From positions 124,001 to 188,000 of the forward strand of contig JAMPFD010000004.1 of NCBI GenBank assembly GCA_023664625.1: a DNA stretch of 64,000 nt, given 5' to 3'. The notes below the pieces were generated by a model, which searched no databases, had not been told where the DNA came from, and saw only the letters and a program-made list of their open reading frames with translations. This document shows, piece by piece, positions 26,033-34,927 of this stretch (the stretch's first letter is position 1; each line of letters opens with the position of its first letter). The position numbers and the translations under genes are program-made. This stretch comes from Bacillota bacterium (GTDB lineage: Bacteria > Bacteroidota > Bacteroidia > Bacteroidales > Bacteroidaceae).

Positions 26033-26075
26033 CAAATTAAAGGATACAGACACGCACTTAAAAAGTGAAAGATTT

Positions 26076-28151
26076 ATGCTAAACGAGAATAATCCATTAC
26101 TGAAACATTACAACACCCCACACGACACTGCGCCGTTCGGGAAAATAACAATACAAGATTTTGAAGAGGCCATGCTGGAAGGCATACGCCGTGACGATGA
26201 GGAAATAGACCTTATCGTCAATAATCCTGCGGAACCGACGTTCGACAACACAATAGTCCGTGAGGAAAGCAATAAGGAGCGAAGCCGGTATTTCGGTCTG
26301 CTTGACCGTGCCACGACAATATTCTTCAATCTCATGTCTGCCGAAACCACAGATGAGATGGACGCGCTGGCAGAGAAGATGCAACCTATCCTCACCAAAC
26401 ACAGCAATGACGTACGCCTCAACAAAAGACTTTTTGAGCGCATAAAGTGCGTTCACGACAAATATGCCGACGGGCATACCGATGGGTTGCGCCCTCTCTC
26501 TGCCGAAGAGAAAACACTACTCGAAAAGAGCTATGACGGTTTTGTGCGCTCAGGAGCACTCCTCAGCGAAGAAGATAAGGACAAGCTCCGCGCACTTAGT
26601 GAGGAAGCAAGCATGCTTTCCCTGAAATTCTCACAAAACCTGCTCAAAGATACCAAGGCTTTTTCCCTTCACATAACTGATGAGAAACAGCTTGACGGTC
26701 TGCCGCAGACAGCCATAGACGCCGCCGCACAGACTGCAAAGGAACAGGAAAAAGAAGGATGGGTCTTCACGCTCGACATGCCCTCCTACTCCCCTTTCAT
26801 GACATACTCCACACAACGGGAACTGCGCCGTGACATGTACATGGCACGAAACCAGGTGTGCACTCATGATAATGACGAAAACAATCTTGAAATCTGCAAA
26901 CGTCTTGTTAACCTGCGCCGCGAGATGGCACAGCTTCTCGGGTATGAAACCTATGCCGACTATGTCCTTAAGCACCGCATGGCAACTAACATTGCCAATG
27001 TCTACAACCTCTTGGACGACTTAATCAAGGCATACAAACCTACTGCAGAGCAGGAGCGCAAGGAACTGCGGAAGTTTGCAGGTATGCCGCTTGAGCCATG
27101 GGATGTGGCTTTCTATTCCCATAAGCTACAACTTGAGCGTTATAATCTTGACTCGGAAATGCTGCGTCCGTACTTCAAACTTGAGAATGTCATCAACGGA
27201 ATATTCGGTCTTGCGACAAGACTCTACAGCATAACCTTCAAGGAGAACAAGGACATTCCTGTATATCACCCTGACGTAAAAGCCTACGAAGTGTTTGACA
27301 AAGACGGTTCTTACCTTGCCGTGTTCTATGCAGATTTCCACCCGAGAAAAGGGAAACAGGGCGGTGCTTGGATGACAGAGTACCAAGGACAGTGGATTGA
27401 CAGTGACGGAGAGAACGTGCGTCCTCATGTCTCTGTTGTCATGAACCTGACCAAACCTACAGAAGAGAAACCAGCATTGCTCACTCTCGGTGAGGTAGAA
27501 ACCTTCCTCCATGAGTTCGGCCACTCTCTCCACGGAATGTTTGCAAATACGCGTTTCGAGTCACTTTCCGGCACAAACGTATGGTGGGACTTTGTTGAGC
27601 TGCCTTCACAGTTCATGGAGAACTTCTCCGTCGAGCGTGAATTTCTACGCACCTTTGCATTCCACTATGAGACAGGAGAGGTTATTCCTGACGAATTAAT
27701 CGACCGTATCCTCAAAGCGCGTAACTATAACTGTGCCACAGCGTGCCTGAGGCAGGTAAGTTTCGGACTTCTTGACATGGCATACTATACTAAAAAGGAG
27801 GAATTCTCGGAAGACATAATATCCTTTGAGAAGAAGGCATGGGAGGAAGCCATACTCGGAGAGCAGCGTGACGACACTTGCATGACAGTCCAGTTCTCCC
27901 ATATCATGGCAGGAGGATATGCCGCCGGATACTACAGCTACAAGTGGGCGGAAGTGCTTGATGCCGATGCCTTTGCCGTATTCCGCAAGGAAGGCATCTT
28001 CAATACGGCCACCGCACAGCGCTTCCGCGACTGCATTCTCTCAAAAGGAGGAACAGAACATCCTATGACACTCTACAAGCGATTCAAGGGTTCTGAACCT
28101 ACAATAGACGCATTATTGGAACGAAATGGAATCAAAACAACTGCTTCTTGA
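26076..28151 (+). CDS. dcp: M3-family metallopeptidase (peptidyl-dipeptidase Dcp type)
   Basis: 691 aa, the usual length. Starts MLNENNPLLKHYNTPHDTAPF, typical of the oligopeptidase A/Dcp group. The zinc site HEFGH lies near residue 480 (FLHEFGHSLHGMF), followed by WWDFVELPSQFMENF and the substrate-binding HIMAGGYAAGYYSYKW near 608-625. No signal peptide from this start, so probably cytosolic; it would degrade short peptides two residues at a time. Overlaps the dCMP deaminase gene by 26 bp. The Dcp/OpdA split is not certain. Confidence 0.92.
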   Translation: MLNENNPLLKHYNTPHDTAPFGKITIQDFEEAMLEGIRRDDEEIDLIVNNPAEPTFDNTIVREESNKERSRYFGLLDRATTIFFNLMSAETTDEMDALAEKMQPILTKHSNDVRLNKRLFERIKCVHDKYADGHTDGLRPLSAEEKTLLEKSYDGFVRSGALLSEEDKDKLRALSEEASMLSLKFSQNLLKDTKAFSLHITDEKQLDGLPQTAIDAAAQTAKEQEKEGWVFTLDMPSYSPFMTYSTQRELRRDMYMARNQVCTHDNDENNLEICKRLVNLRREMAQLLGYETYADYVLKHRMATNIANVYNLLDDLIKAYKPTAEQERKELRKFAGMPLEPWDVAFYSHKLQLERYNLDSEMLRPYFKLENVINGIFGLATRLYSITFKENKDIPVYHPDVKAYEVFDKDGSYLAVFYADFHPRKGKQGGAWMTEYQGQWIDSDGENVRPHVSVVMNLTKPTEEKPALLTLGEVETFLHEFGHSLHGMFANTRFESLSGTNVWWDFVELPSQFMENFSVEREFLRTFAFHYETGEVIPDELIDRILKARNYNCATACLRQVSFGLLDMAYYTKKEEFSEDIISFEKKAWEEAILGEQRDDTCMTVQFSHIMAGGYAAGYYSYKWAEVLDADAFAVFRKEGIFNTATAQRFRDCILSKGGTEHPMTLYKRFKGSEPTIDALLERNGIKTTAS

Positions 28152-28557
28152 CAAGCGATACCTCCGTATGGCGGAGATATGGGCAGAGAATTCCTATTGC
28201 CGCAGACGCCAGGTCGGGTGTCTTGTCGTAAAGGACAAGCGCATAATCTCAGACGGTTACAACGGCACTCCGTCCGGTTTCGAGAATATCTGCGAGGACG
28301 AGAACAACATCACCAAGCCTTATGTGCTCCACGCAGAAGCAAACGCCATAACAAAACTGGCGCGCTCTCACAACAACAGTGACGGTGCAACGCTCTATGT
28401 TACGGACTCGCCGTGTATCGAATGTGCCAAACTTATAATTCAGTCCGGTATCAAGCGGGTGGTGTTCATCCGCATGTACCGTATCACTGACGGTGTGGAA
28501 CTGCTTCAACGCGCCGGCATAGAAGTGGTACATATCAATAAAGACAAGGACAGATAA
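28126..28557 (+). CDS. dCMP deaminase-family protein
   Basis: 143 aa. Zinc deaminase motifs: H69-A-E71 (LHAEANAI) and PCIEC with Cys97 and Cys100. The insert after YNGTPSGFENICED matches dCMP deaminases of the ComEB type, which turn dCMP into dUMP for dTTP synthesis. Starts inside the end of the M3 gene. A perfect 14-bp palindrome (AACTGCCGGCAGTT, 28560-28573) follows the stop. Confidence 0.92.
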   Translation: MESKQLLLDKRYLRMAEIWAENSYCRRRQVGCLVVKDKRIISDGYNGTPSGFENICEDENNITKPYVLHAEANAITKLARSHNNSDGATLYVTDSPCIECAKLIIQSGIKRVVFIRMYRITDGVELLQRAGIEVVHINKDKDR

Positions 28558-28609
28558 ATAACTGCCGGCAGTTGTCTACACTAACATACACAATAAAAAT
28601 CTCATATCC

Positions 28610-30265
28610 GTGAATACGAAAAACCGATACATGCCCATACTGATGGCCGTCTGCATGGTCATCGGCATACTCATTGGAACATTCTATGCGAACCATTTTT
28701 CAGGCAACAGACTCAACATTATCAATACAGAGTCCAACCGTCTGAACAATCTTCTGCATATCATTGACGACCAATATGTGGACACCGTCAATGTCAATGA
28801 CCTTGTAGAGAAAGCCATACCTCAGATTCTCGCCGAACTGGATCCACACTCAGTCTACATAAGTGCCAAAGACGTGCAGATAATGAATGACGACCTGAAA
28901 GGCTCTTTCTCAGGAATAGGCATAGCATTCACCATACGTGAGGACACAATACACGTACAGAACGTCATCGCCGACGGCCCTGCCGAGCGAGCAGGAATAG
29001 TGGCAGGAGACAAAATCGTCACCGTAGACGGCAAGACGTTTGTCGGAAAAGAGGTCACTAACCAGACGGCAATGCGCAAACTGAAAGGAGAAAAGGGCTC
29101 AAAGGTTACCATCGGCGTGCTCAGCTACGGCAGTACGGAAATAAAGAACTACACCCTTACCCGTGATGATATACAGACAAAGAGCGTCACAGCCTACTAT
29201 ATGCTGGACGAGACGACAGGCTATATAAAGGTGAAGAACTTCGGAGAGAACACTTACGCAGAACTTCTTGTAGCTCTTGCCTCTCTCTCACAGGAGAATC
29301 TTGAAAACCTTGTCATAGATCTCCGTGACAACACAGGCGGTTATCTGCAGACAGCTATACAGATGGCGAACGAGTTTTTACCCAGCAAACGCCTGATCAC
29401 ATACACTGAAGGACGCAAGTCGCCACGTCACGACTACAAGAGTGACGGACGCGGAGCATACCAGCACATTCCTCTCTGTGTGCTTATCAATGAGGGGTCA
29501 GCCTCGTCTTCCGAGATATTCGCCGGCGCAATGCAGGACAACGACCGTGCAACCATCATCGGACGGCGCTCTTTCGGCAAAGGACTCGTACAGCAGCAGA
29601 TATCATTCCCTGACGGTTCACTCATCCGCCTTACCATAGCGCGCTATTATACACCGTCCGGACGCTGCATACAGAAGCCATACACCATGGGAGATGAAGA
29701 GGAATACGAGAACGACCTGTTGGTGCGCTACGAACACGGAGAGTTCTTTTCACAGGACAGCATCAAGCATGAAGGCCCTGAATATCACACAACACTTGGC
29801 CGTCCGGTATATGGCGGAGGCGGAATCACACCTGATCACTTCATCCCCGAGGACACTACGGGCATGACTTCCTACTACAAACAGGCGGCCATGACCGGAC
29901 TCATCATGCAGTTCGCATACACTTACACTGACGACAACCGTCTGAAACTGAACAATTTCAAGGAGATGACGGAACTATCAGATTACCTTATACAGCAGAA
30001 TACGGTGGAGAAATTCGCAACATACGCAAACTCCCGCGGACTGCAGCGACGTAATCTCATGATACGCAAGTCATACCCACTGCTCGAAAAATACATAAAT
30101 TCACGCATCATATATAACATGCTGGACGAAGAGGCTCTGACAGAATACCTCAACATTGACGACAAAGCCATTCTGAAAGCTCTTGAACTCTTCCGCTCCG
30201 GCAATGCCTGGCCGAAGAAACCGGTAAATAATGACAAAACAGGAACTAAGAAACAGCATCCGTAA
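28610..30265 (+). CDS. S41-family C-terminal processing peptidase
   Basis: 551 aa from a GTG. N-terminal membrane anchor at about 8-28. PDZ domain about 80-165 (GSFSGIGIAFTIRE, GPAERAGIVAGDKIVTVDGK). Protease domain about 190-370 with catalytic Ser in NEGSASSSEI and Lys in RRSFGKGLVQ. The C-terminal 150 residues are helical. CtpA-like enzymes trim or degrade periplasmic proteins. Overlaps the next gene by 35 bp. Confidence 0.93.
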   Translation: MNTKNRYMPILMAVCMVIGILIGTFYANHFSGNRLNIINTESNRLNNLLHIIDDQYVDTVNVNDLVEKAIPQILAELDPHSVYISAKDVQIMNDDLKGSFSGIGIAFTIREDTIHVQNVIADGPAERAGIVAGDKIVTVDGKTFVGKEVTNQTAMRKLKGEKGSKVTIGVLSYGSTEIKNYTLTRDDIQTKSVTAYYMLDETTGYIKVKNFGENTYAELLVALASLSQENLENLVIDLRDNTGGYLQTAIQMANEFLPSKRLITYTEGRKSPRHDYKSDGRGAYQHIPLCVLINEGSASSSEIFAGAMQDNDRATIIGRRSFGKGLVQQQISFPDGSLIRLTIARYYTPSGRCIQKPYTMGDEEEYENDLLVRYEHGEFFSQDSIKHEGPEYHTTLGRPVYGGGGITPDHFIPEDTTGMTSYYKQAAMTGLIMQFAYTYTDDNRLKLNNFKEMTELSDYLIQQNTVEKFATYANSRGLQRRNLMIRKSYPLLEKYINSRIIYNMLDEEALTEYLNIDDKAILKALELFRSGNAWPKKPVNNDKTGTKKQHP

Positions 30266-30770
30266 AAAACGCGGGGAACACAGCGAGGAAGAACTGGCTG
30301 CCGACTCAGAAGCCATCAGCAGGCGGCTACTACATCACCCACGGATACAGTCGGCAGAGTTTATTGTTGCCTATTGGAGCCTTCCTGATGAACCAAATAT
30401 CCATAAGGCTATCGAAGTCCTGCACGGACAAGGCAAGAAAGTTCTGCTTCCCTGCGTAATAAACGACACTGACATGATACTCCGTCCATACTCCGGAGCT
30501 GACAAAATGCAGTCAGGAGCTTTCGGAATACAGGAGCCTTACGGTAAGGAAACAGACATTTCCGTCTTACAGCGGCATCGGTCCGTGATCCTTGTACCCG
30601 GAGTGGCATTCGACCGTCACGGAAACCGCCTCGGCCGCGGCAAGGGATACTATGACAGATTCCTGCAAAAAGCTGGCAAGCCATACACCATCGGTATCTG
30701 CCATAATTTCCAAATCGTTGACAAAGTGCCTTGCGGAGAACATGACATTCCCGTGAACGAACTGGCATAA
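30231..30770 (+). CDS. 5-formyltetrahydrofolate cyclo-ligase
   Basis: 179 aa. Converts 5-formyl-THF to 5,10-methenyl-THF with ATP. The N-terminal basic helix RNSIRKKRGEH and the C-terminal VPGVAFDRHGNRLGRGKGYYDRFL (about 125-148) are diagnostic. Start lies within the end of the S41 gene, so translation is coupled. Confidence 0.95.
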   Translation: MTKQELRNSIRKKRGEHSEEELAADSEAISRRLLHHPRIQSAEFIVAYWSLPDEPNIHKAIEVLHGQGKKVLLPCVINDTDMILRPYSGADKMQSGAFGIQEPYGKETDISVLQRHRSVILVPGVAFDRHGNRLGRGKGYYDRFLQKAGKPYTIGICHNFQIVDKVPCGEHDIPVNELA

Positions 30771-30870
30771 TACCACGAACAATCCGCACCGTAACAGCAT
30801 TCCGGCAGAAAGGCTGCACAGAAACATCTCTTTATACAATAGCGAATAATATATTCCATATATCTGATTT

Positions 30871-31587
30871 ATGAAAAACTTCAAAATAATCATCGTGGAG
30901 GATGTTGCCCTCGAACTGAAAGGAACCGAGGGAATCATACGTAACGACATACCGGAAGCGGAGATCATCGGCACGGCACAGAACGAAGCAGAATACTGGC
31001 GGCTGATACGCAAGGAGGTGCCTGACCTTGTCCTCCTTGACCTCGGACTCGGCGGTTCGACAACCGTAGGCGTGGAAATCTGCCGCCAGACGAAGCAGAC
31101 CCGTCCGAAAGTAAAGGTCCTGATCTTTACAGGAGAGATTCTGAACGAGAAACTTTGGGTAGATGTCCTTGACGCCGGAGCCGACGGAATCATACTAAAG
31201 ACAGGAGAACTCCTTACCCGCCGCGACGTAACAGCCGTAATGGACGGCAAGCAGCTTGTCTTCAACCAGCCGGTTCTCGAACGCATAGTGGAGCGTTTCA
31301 AGCGCACCGTAGGTTCGGAACAGCTTAATCAGGATGCCAAGATAAGATATGAGATTGACGAATATGACGAACGGTTCCTCCGCCATCTTGCCCTCGGATA
31401 CACCAAGGAGCAGATAACAGCCCTCCGCGGCATGCCGTTCGGAGTAAAGTCTTTGGAGAAGCGGCAGGCGGAACTGACACAGAAACTGTTCCCAAAGAAG
31501 TCAGGCATCAACGCTACACGCCTTGTTACGAAAGCTCTCGAACTGCATATCATCGACATAGACAACCTCGTCCCTGACGAGGAATGA
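30871..31587 (+). CDS. Orphan response regulator with HTH output domain
   Basis: 238 aa. Receiver domain about 1-125: acidic pocket E10/D11, phospho-acceptor D57 in LVLLDLGLG, FTGE (Thr switch near 90) and LKTGE with the conserved Lys. The C-terminal part (about 165-230; FLRHLALGYTKEQITALRG, then KSLEKRQAELTQKLF) looks like a LuxR-type four-helix HTH in divergent form. No histidine kinase is nearby. 12 bp before the membrane protein gene, so the two probably share a transcript. Confidence 0.85.
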   Translation: MKNFKIIIVEDVALELKGTEGIIRNDIPEAEIIGTAQNEAEYWRLIRKEVPDLVLLDLGLGGSTTVGVEICRQTKQTRPKVKVLIFTGEILNEKLWVDVLDAGADGIILKTGELLTRRDVTAVMDGKQLVFNQPVLERIVERFKRTVGSEQLNQDAKIRYEIDEYDERFLRHLALGYTKEQITALRGMPFGVKSLEKRQAELTQKLFPKKSGINATRLVTKALELHIIDIDNLVPDEE

Positions 31588-31599
31588 CACCACCGGCTC

Positions 31600-32178
31600 A
31601 TGAGACACAGGAGAAACATCATTCCATACATCCTATGCACAATTTTTATCTGTGAGACGCTCTTATTCCCGGTCTCATGGATAATCAGCACGGCATGGCA
31701 GGAAAGCGGAATAATATCCCTCCTGTCTCCCGACGGCATACGATGGTTCATCGGCAGCAACGCCAGGCTGCTCGCCACCCCTTACCTCGTATGGCTAATC
31801 CTTACAGGAATCTCGGCAGGACTTTTAAAATGCAGCGGACTCGTACATCCACGGAAAGGGCCGGCACTGCAAATAACATTCCTCATGTTTTTACTCCTGC
31901 TTTCCGCCATCGGACTGCTGTCATTCACTCCCCATGCCATACTCCTCAGTGCAACGGGCAGACTGCTCAACAGCAGTTTCTCTGAAGGAGCGGTACCGAT
32001 GTTCTGCTTTGTCATATGCCTCTGCTCCATAACATACGGCACACTGGCCTCCCGATATACGACCCTGCGACAAGCATACACGGCAGCCTTGCACGGCATC
32101 GGCATGGCGGCTCCTTACATACTCCTGTATATCCTCACGGCACAATTGTATTACACCGTGGAATATATACTGCCATAA
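31600..32178 (+). CDS. Membrane protein, possibly a short AbgT-like protein
   Basis: 192 aa with five predicted helices (about 8-28, 54-76, 88-108, 130-148 and 165-187). The segment SPDGIRWFIGSNARLLATPYLVWLILTG resembles a region of the AbgT transporter family, but the protein is less than half of AbgT length. Directly follows the response regulator, so a sensing or adaptor role is possible. Function not established. Confidence 0.6.
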   Translation: MRHRRNIIPYILCTIFICETLLFPVSWIISTAWQESGIISLLSPDGIRWFIGSNARLLATPYLVWLILTGISAGLLKCSGLVHPRKGPALQITFLMFLLLLSAIGLLSFTPHAILLSATGRLLNSSFSEGAVPMFCFVICLCSITYGTLASRYTTLRQAYTAALHGIGMAAPYILLYILTAQLYYTVEYILP

Positions 32179-32447
32179 CTCTTCCACAATATCTTCCCTG
32201 CCCCAGACATCTGCCACGGATACCCACTTACCCATGTAAATGCTTAAATCAGTTAACAAAATCATTTTGCTTTATCTGTGCAGTTATTTTCGCAGAAAAA
32301 CCTAAGGCTAAAGAGGGGACATTACGGGTTACATCCCCGATGGGACCTAATGTCTTTAACCGAAAAGAACAAGCATGGCATTCAAAAGACAATCCTGCAG
32401 CAATGTCCGGCGACATCAAGTCACTTGATTTTGCTGGCCATTTTATA

Positions 32448-32716
32448 TAAGTAACTATTGATAATTATTTTATAATATAATGTTTTCTCACTAAAACTTG
32501 TTCTTTTTTGTCATTTAGTGCACTCGCTTGCTGACGCTACGCGCACTGTCCCTTGCCACGGCATAGCTGAAATAAGTTTCGTTCTGCCCGTATGGCTTGT
32601 CGGGAAAGTTGTCACTCAGTCACAATGCACGCATTGCTCCTTCGGTTCCGTACACTAACCGTCTAAAAAAAATAACTGCCTTTTTAGTATAAACTAATTT
32701 CCAACAGTTACTTATT
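32448..32716. repeat. MITE-like element, copy B
   Basis: About 269 bp with ends TAAGTAACTATTG and CCAACAGTTACTTATTA. The interior contains conserved GC-rich short stems (AGTGC ... GCACT around 32516-32548). Close to copy A but without its 78-bp insert. The 32179-32447 gap before it contains an open frame fragment (about 32260-32450) ending in the element; I could not recognise it. The rest of the gap to 33023 holds nothing I can name. Confidence 0.8.
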
Positions 32717-33023
32717 AATATATGTAATAATATCAAAGAATGCTCTTTGCTACTGAAACCGGAGTTTCATTCTGCGGTGCAAAGGTACAACAATTGACAT
32801 CAGAAAACAAATAATATGTGGATACAACTGACTTTTCCGTGCGGGACACAGCATCCGTGAAAACTGTTTTCAAAGCCTGTCCCGTGTCACTTTCAGTCCG
32901 GAAGTGGCATAAAAACAGTTCTTGCCACATTAAAAGTCATACATAAGAGCATAAATAACTGCATAGAATCATTCCATACAAAAAAGCGCAGTTATTTTTA
33001 AGGCGATAATAGTCACTTAATAA

Positions 33024-33054
33024 AAGCAAGCGGCCCGTAACGAGCCGCTTGCTT
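33024..33054 (-). terminator. Terminator of the susCD operon
   Basis: 11-bp stem AAGCAAGCGGC / GCCGCTTGCTT, 9-nt loop; on the minus strand a TTTTATT run follows. About 48 bp past the susD stop codon. Confidence 0.85.
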
Positions 33055-33101
33055 ATTTCTTTTATATCCGTCCGAACGCCCATGGCGTCCCGGAGCAAGA
33101 C

Positions 33102-34910
33102 TTAATAACCCGGGTTCTGATATTCCTTGCCGTTGTCAATAAGGAGAATCTCCTTGCTTGATATAGGACGGAGATAATGGACATTGGAATCAAAGCTCTT
33201 GATCTGCGGATTGTGCACAAGACGGGACTCAAAGGCACGGAAACGCTTCAATGTCATCCAGCGGTTCCACTCGCCGATCATCTCGCGCGCATACTCATCA
33301 AGGAGGAAGTCCTGCGTAAGTTCTGACTCCGTGATATCCAAACTGCCGTCATGGTTCTTGCAGGCACGGTTACGGAGGTCGTTGATACGTGCCACAGCCG
33401 CACCCTTGTTACCAAGACGCCACTCTATCTCGGCAGAAACCAAGTAGCTCTCGCCCAGACGATAGATAAACTGATCACTTGCATTGTAAGCCTTGTTAGG
33501 ATTCGTGAGATAGTCAGGAATCATGCAGTCACCCTTGATAAGCGTCGGGAAGAACCGCTTCGGCTTGGCAGGATCAGCATAATTGTCGTCAATGTTATAG
33601 ACAGCATACTTACGCTCTTTCTTCTCCGCATCAGTGAGCCGTGTGCGTGAGAGATAGATGATTGTATCACCGAGCATCACATCGTATGCGGCATTGCCGA
33701 CACGTCCGTCATTCATGCCGTAACGGTTGGCATCAGCATCAATCCATCTGTAACCGGTCTTGTCAGGATTCGTTGCTTTGTTACAATAGTATACCACCCT
33801 GAAGAACGCATCGAAACGCTCGTCATTAGGGTTGCCATACAGCTCATACATGTACTTTGTAGGCTCCATTGTACAGTCACCCTTGAGCACCTTAGGCGTA
33901 GAATTCACGCTTGGCTCAAGACCCTCGATGGAGATACCGGCCTTATCGTTATTGTAAGCACAGTACTTCTTCCATGTACGGTTAGGATAATTGCCGCGCG
34001 GGTTAAGGCTCAGGTCTGTCTCACAGTGGCTGACAACGAAGAAAGCCTCCTTATTGTTTTTATTGTTCTCCTCGGCAAAAATATCCTTCGCATCAGCATA
34101 AAGCTGCGTGTCGTAAGCCGCCGCATTGTCTATGAGTTCGTCAATGGCAACCTTTGCCTTGTCAAGCAAATCCTTGCTCTCCGCCGCAGAAATAGGAGTT
34201 GCGTTAGAGACAGTCTTACCCTCTGTATATGTAGAATAGGTCATGCAAGCCTTGGCATAGAGATGATATGCAGCGGCACGTTTCACATGACCTTGATTGG
34301 ATTGTGTGACAGGAAGATACTTCATGGCAAACTCAAGGTCTTCGAGAATCACCTTGTAGAAGTCGTTCACACTGCTCATCGGCAGAGACTTTATCTCCTC
34401 AGCCAAAGGAGTCAGCGGAAGATACTTTCCTCCTCTGTACTCCACAATATTGAAGAGAGCGTGAGCGCGGATAAAGTGAGCCTCAGCGGCAAGCTTGTAG
34501 ACAGCCTCCTTTGACGCATCGGTCACCTGCTCCTGATAGGCAATGGCTCCGTTGCAAGCCTGTATCACGCCATAGAAACCGTCATAGCCCTCATTCATAA
34601 GGTTACATGCCGCACCGAAATCTTCATAGCGCAAGAGCTTGCTGTAGTTACCGTTTGTACCGCCTTCCGACGTATCCGCCCAAATATCCGTGCCGCCTTC
34701 TGCCTCAAAGAGGAAACTATCCTCCGCCTGACCGTATATGACACGCACGAGGTCGAAATAGCAGTCATTGACTTTCTTTGTATATCCGGCTATTGTGCTC
34801 CATGCCGCCTCTGTATCACCAGAAGGATTTTCTTCATCCAAGTCGCAGCCGGTCGTAACTCCGCCAAGGAATACCGATGCTGCAAGAATCCAAATATTTA
34901 TCTTTTTCAT
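33102..34910 (-). CDS. susD: RagB/SusD-family nutrient-binding outer membrane lipoprotein
   Basis: 602 aa. Lipobox LGGVTTGC with Cys22, then the DLDEENPSGD start of SusD mature parts. TPR-like helical core (AEAHFIRAHALFNIVEYRGGKYLPL, about 155-180) and the C-terminal SusD domain (YLVSAEIEWRLGNKGAAVARINDLRNRA, DEYAREMIGEWNRW, ending LRPISSKEILLIDNGKEYQNPGY). It forms the lid over its SusC partner, 17 bp upstream. No glycosidase, sulfatase or sensor lies next to the pair, so the glycan or peptide it binds cannot be named. Confidence 0.95.
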   Translation of the reverse strand: MKKINIWILAASVFLGGVTTGCDLDEENPSGDTEAAWSTIAGYTKKVNDCYFDLVRVIYGQAEDSFLFEAEGGTDIWADTSEGGTNGNYSKLLRYEDFGAACNLMNEGYDGFYGVIQACNGAIAYQEQVTDASKEAVYKLAAEAHFIRAHALFNIVEYRGGKYLPLTPLAEEIKSLPMSSVNDFYKVILEDLEFAMKYLPVTQSNQGHVKRAAAYHLYAKACMTYSTYTEGKTVSNATPISAAESKDLLDKAKVAIDELIDNAAAYDTQLYADAKDIFAEENNKNNKEAFFVVSHCETDLSLNPRGNYPNRTWKKYCAYNNDKAGISIEGLEPSVNSTPKVLKGDCTMEPTKYMYELYGNPNDERFDAFFRVVYYCNKATNPDKTGYRWIDADANRYGMNDGRVGNAAYDVMLGDTIIYLSRTRLTDAEKKERKYAVYNIDDNYADPAKPKRFFPTLIKGDCMIPDYLTNPNKAYNASDQFIYRLGESYLVSAEIEWRLGNKGAAVARINDLRNRACKNHDGSLDITESELTQDFLLDEYAREMIGEWNRWMTLKRFRAFESRLVHNPQIKSFDSNVHYLRPISSKEILLIDNGKEYQNPGY

Positions 34911-34927
34911 AAGTACGTTTTTGTTTT

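Noticed and set aside
32016..32450. 144-codon open frame on the plus strand
   Set aside because: Its first half overlaps the real membrane protein gene in another frame; the second half is unrecognised and ends in a repeat element.
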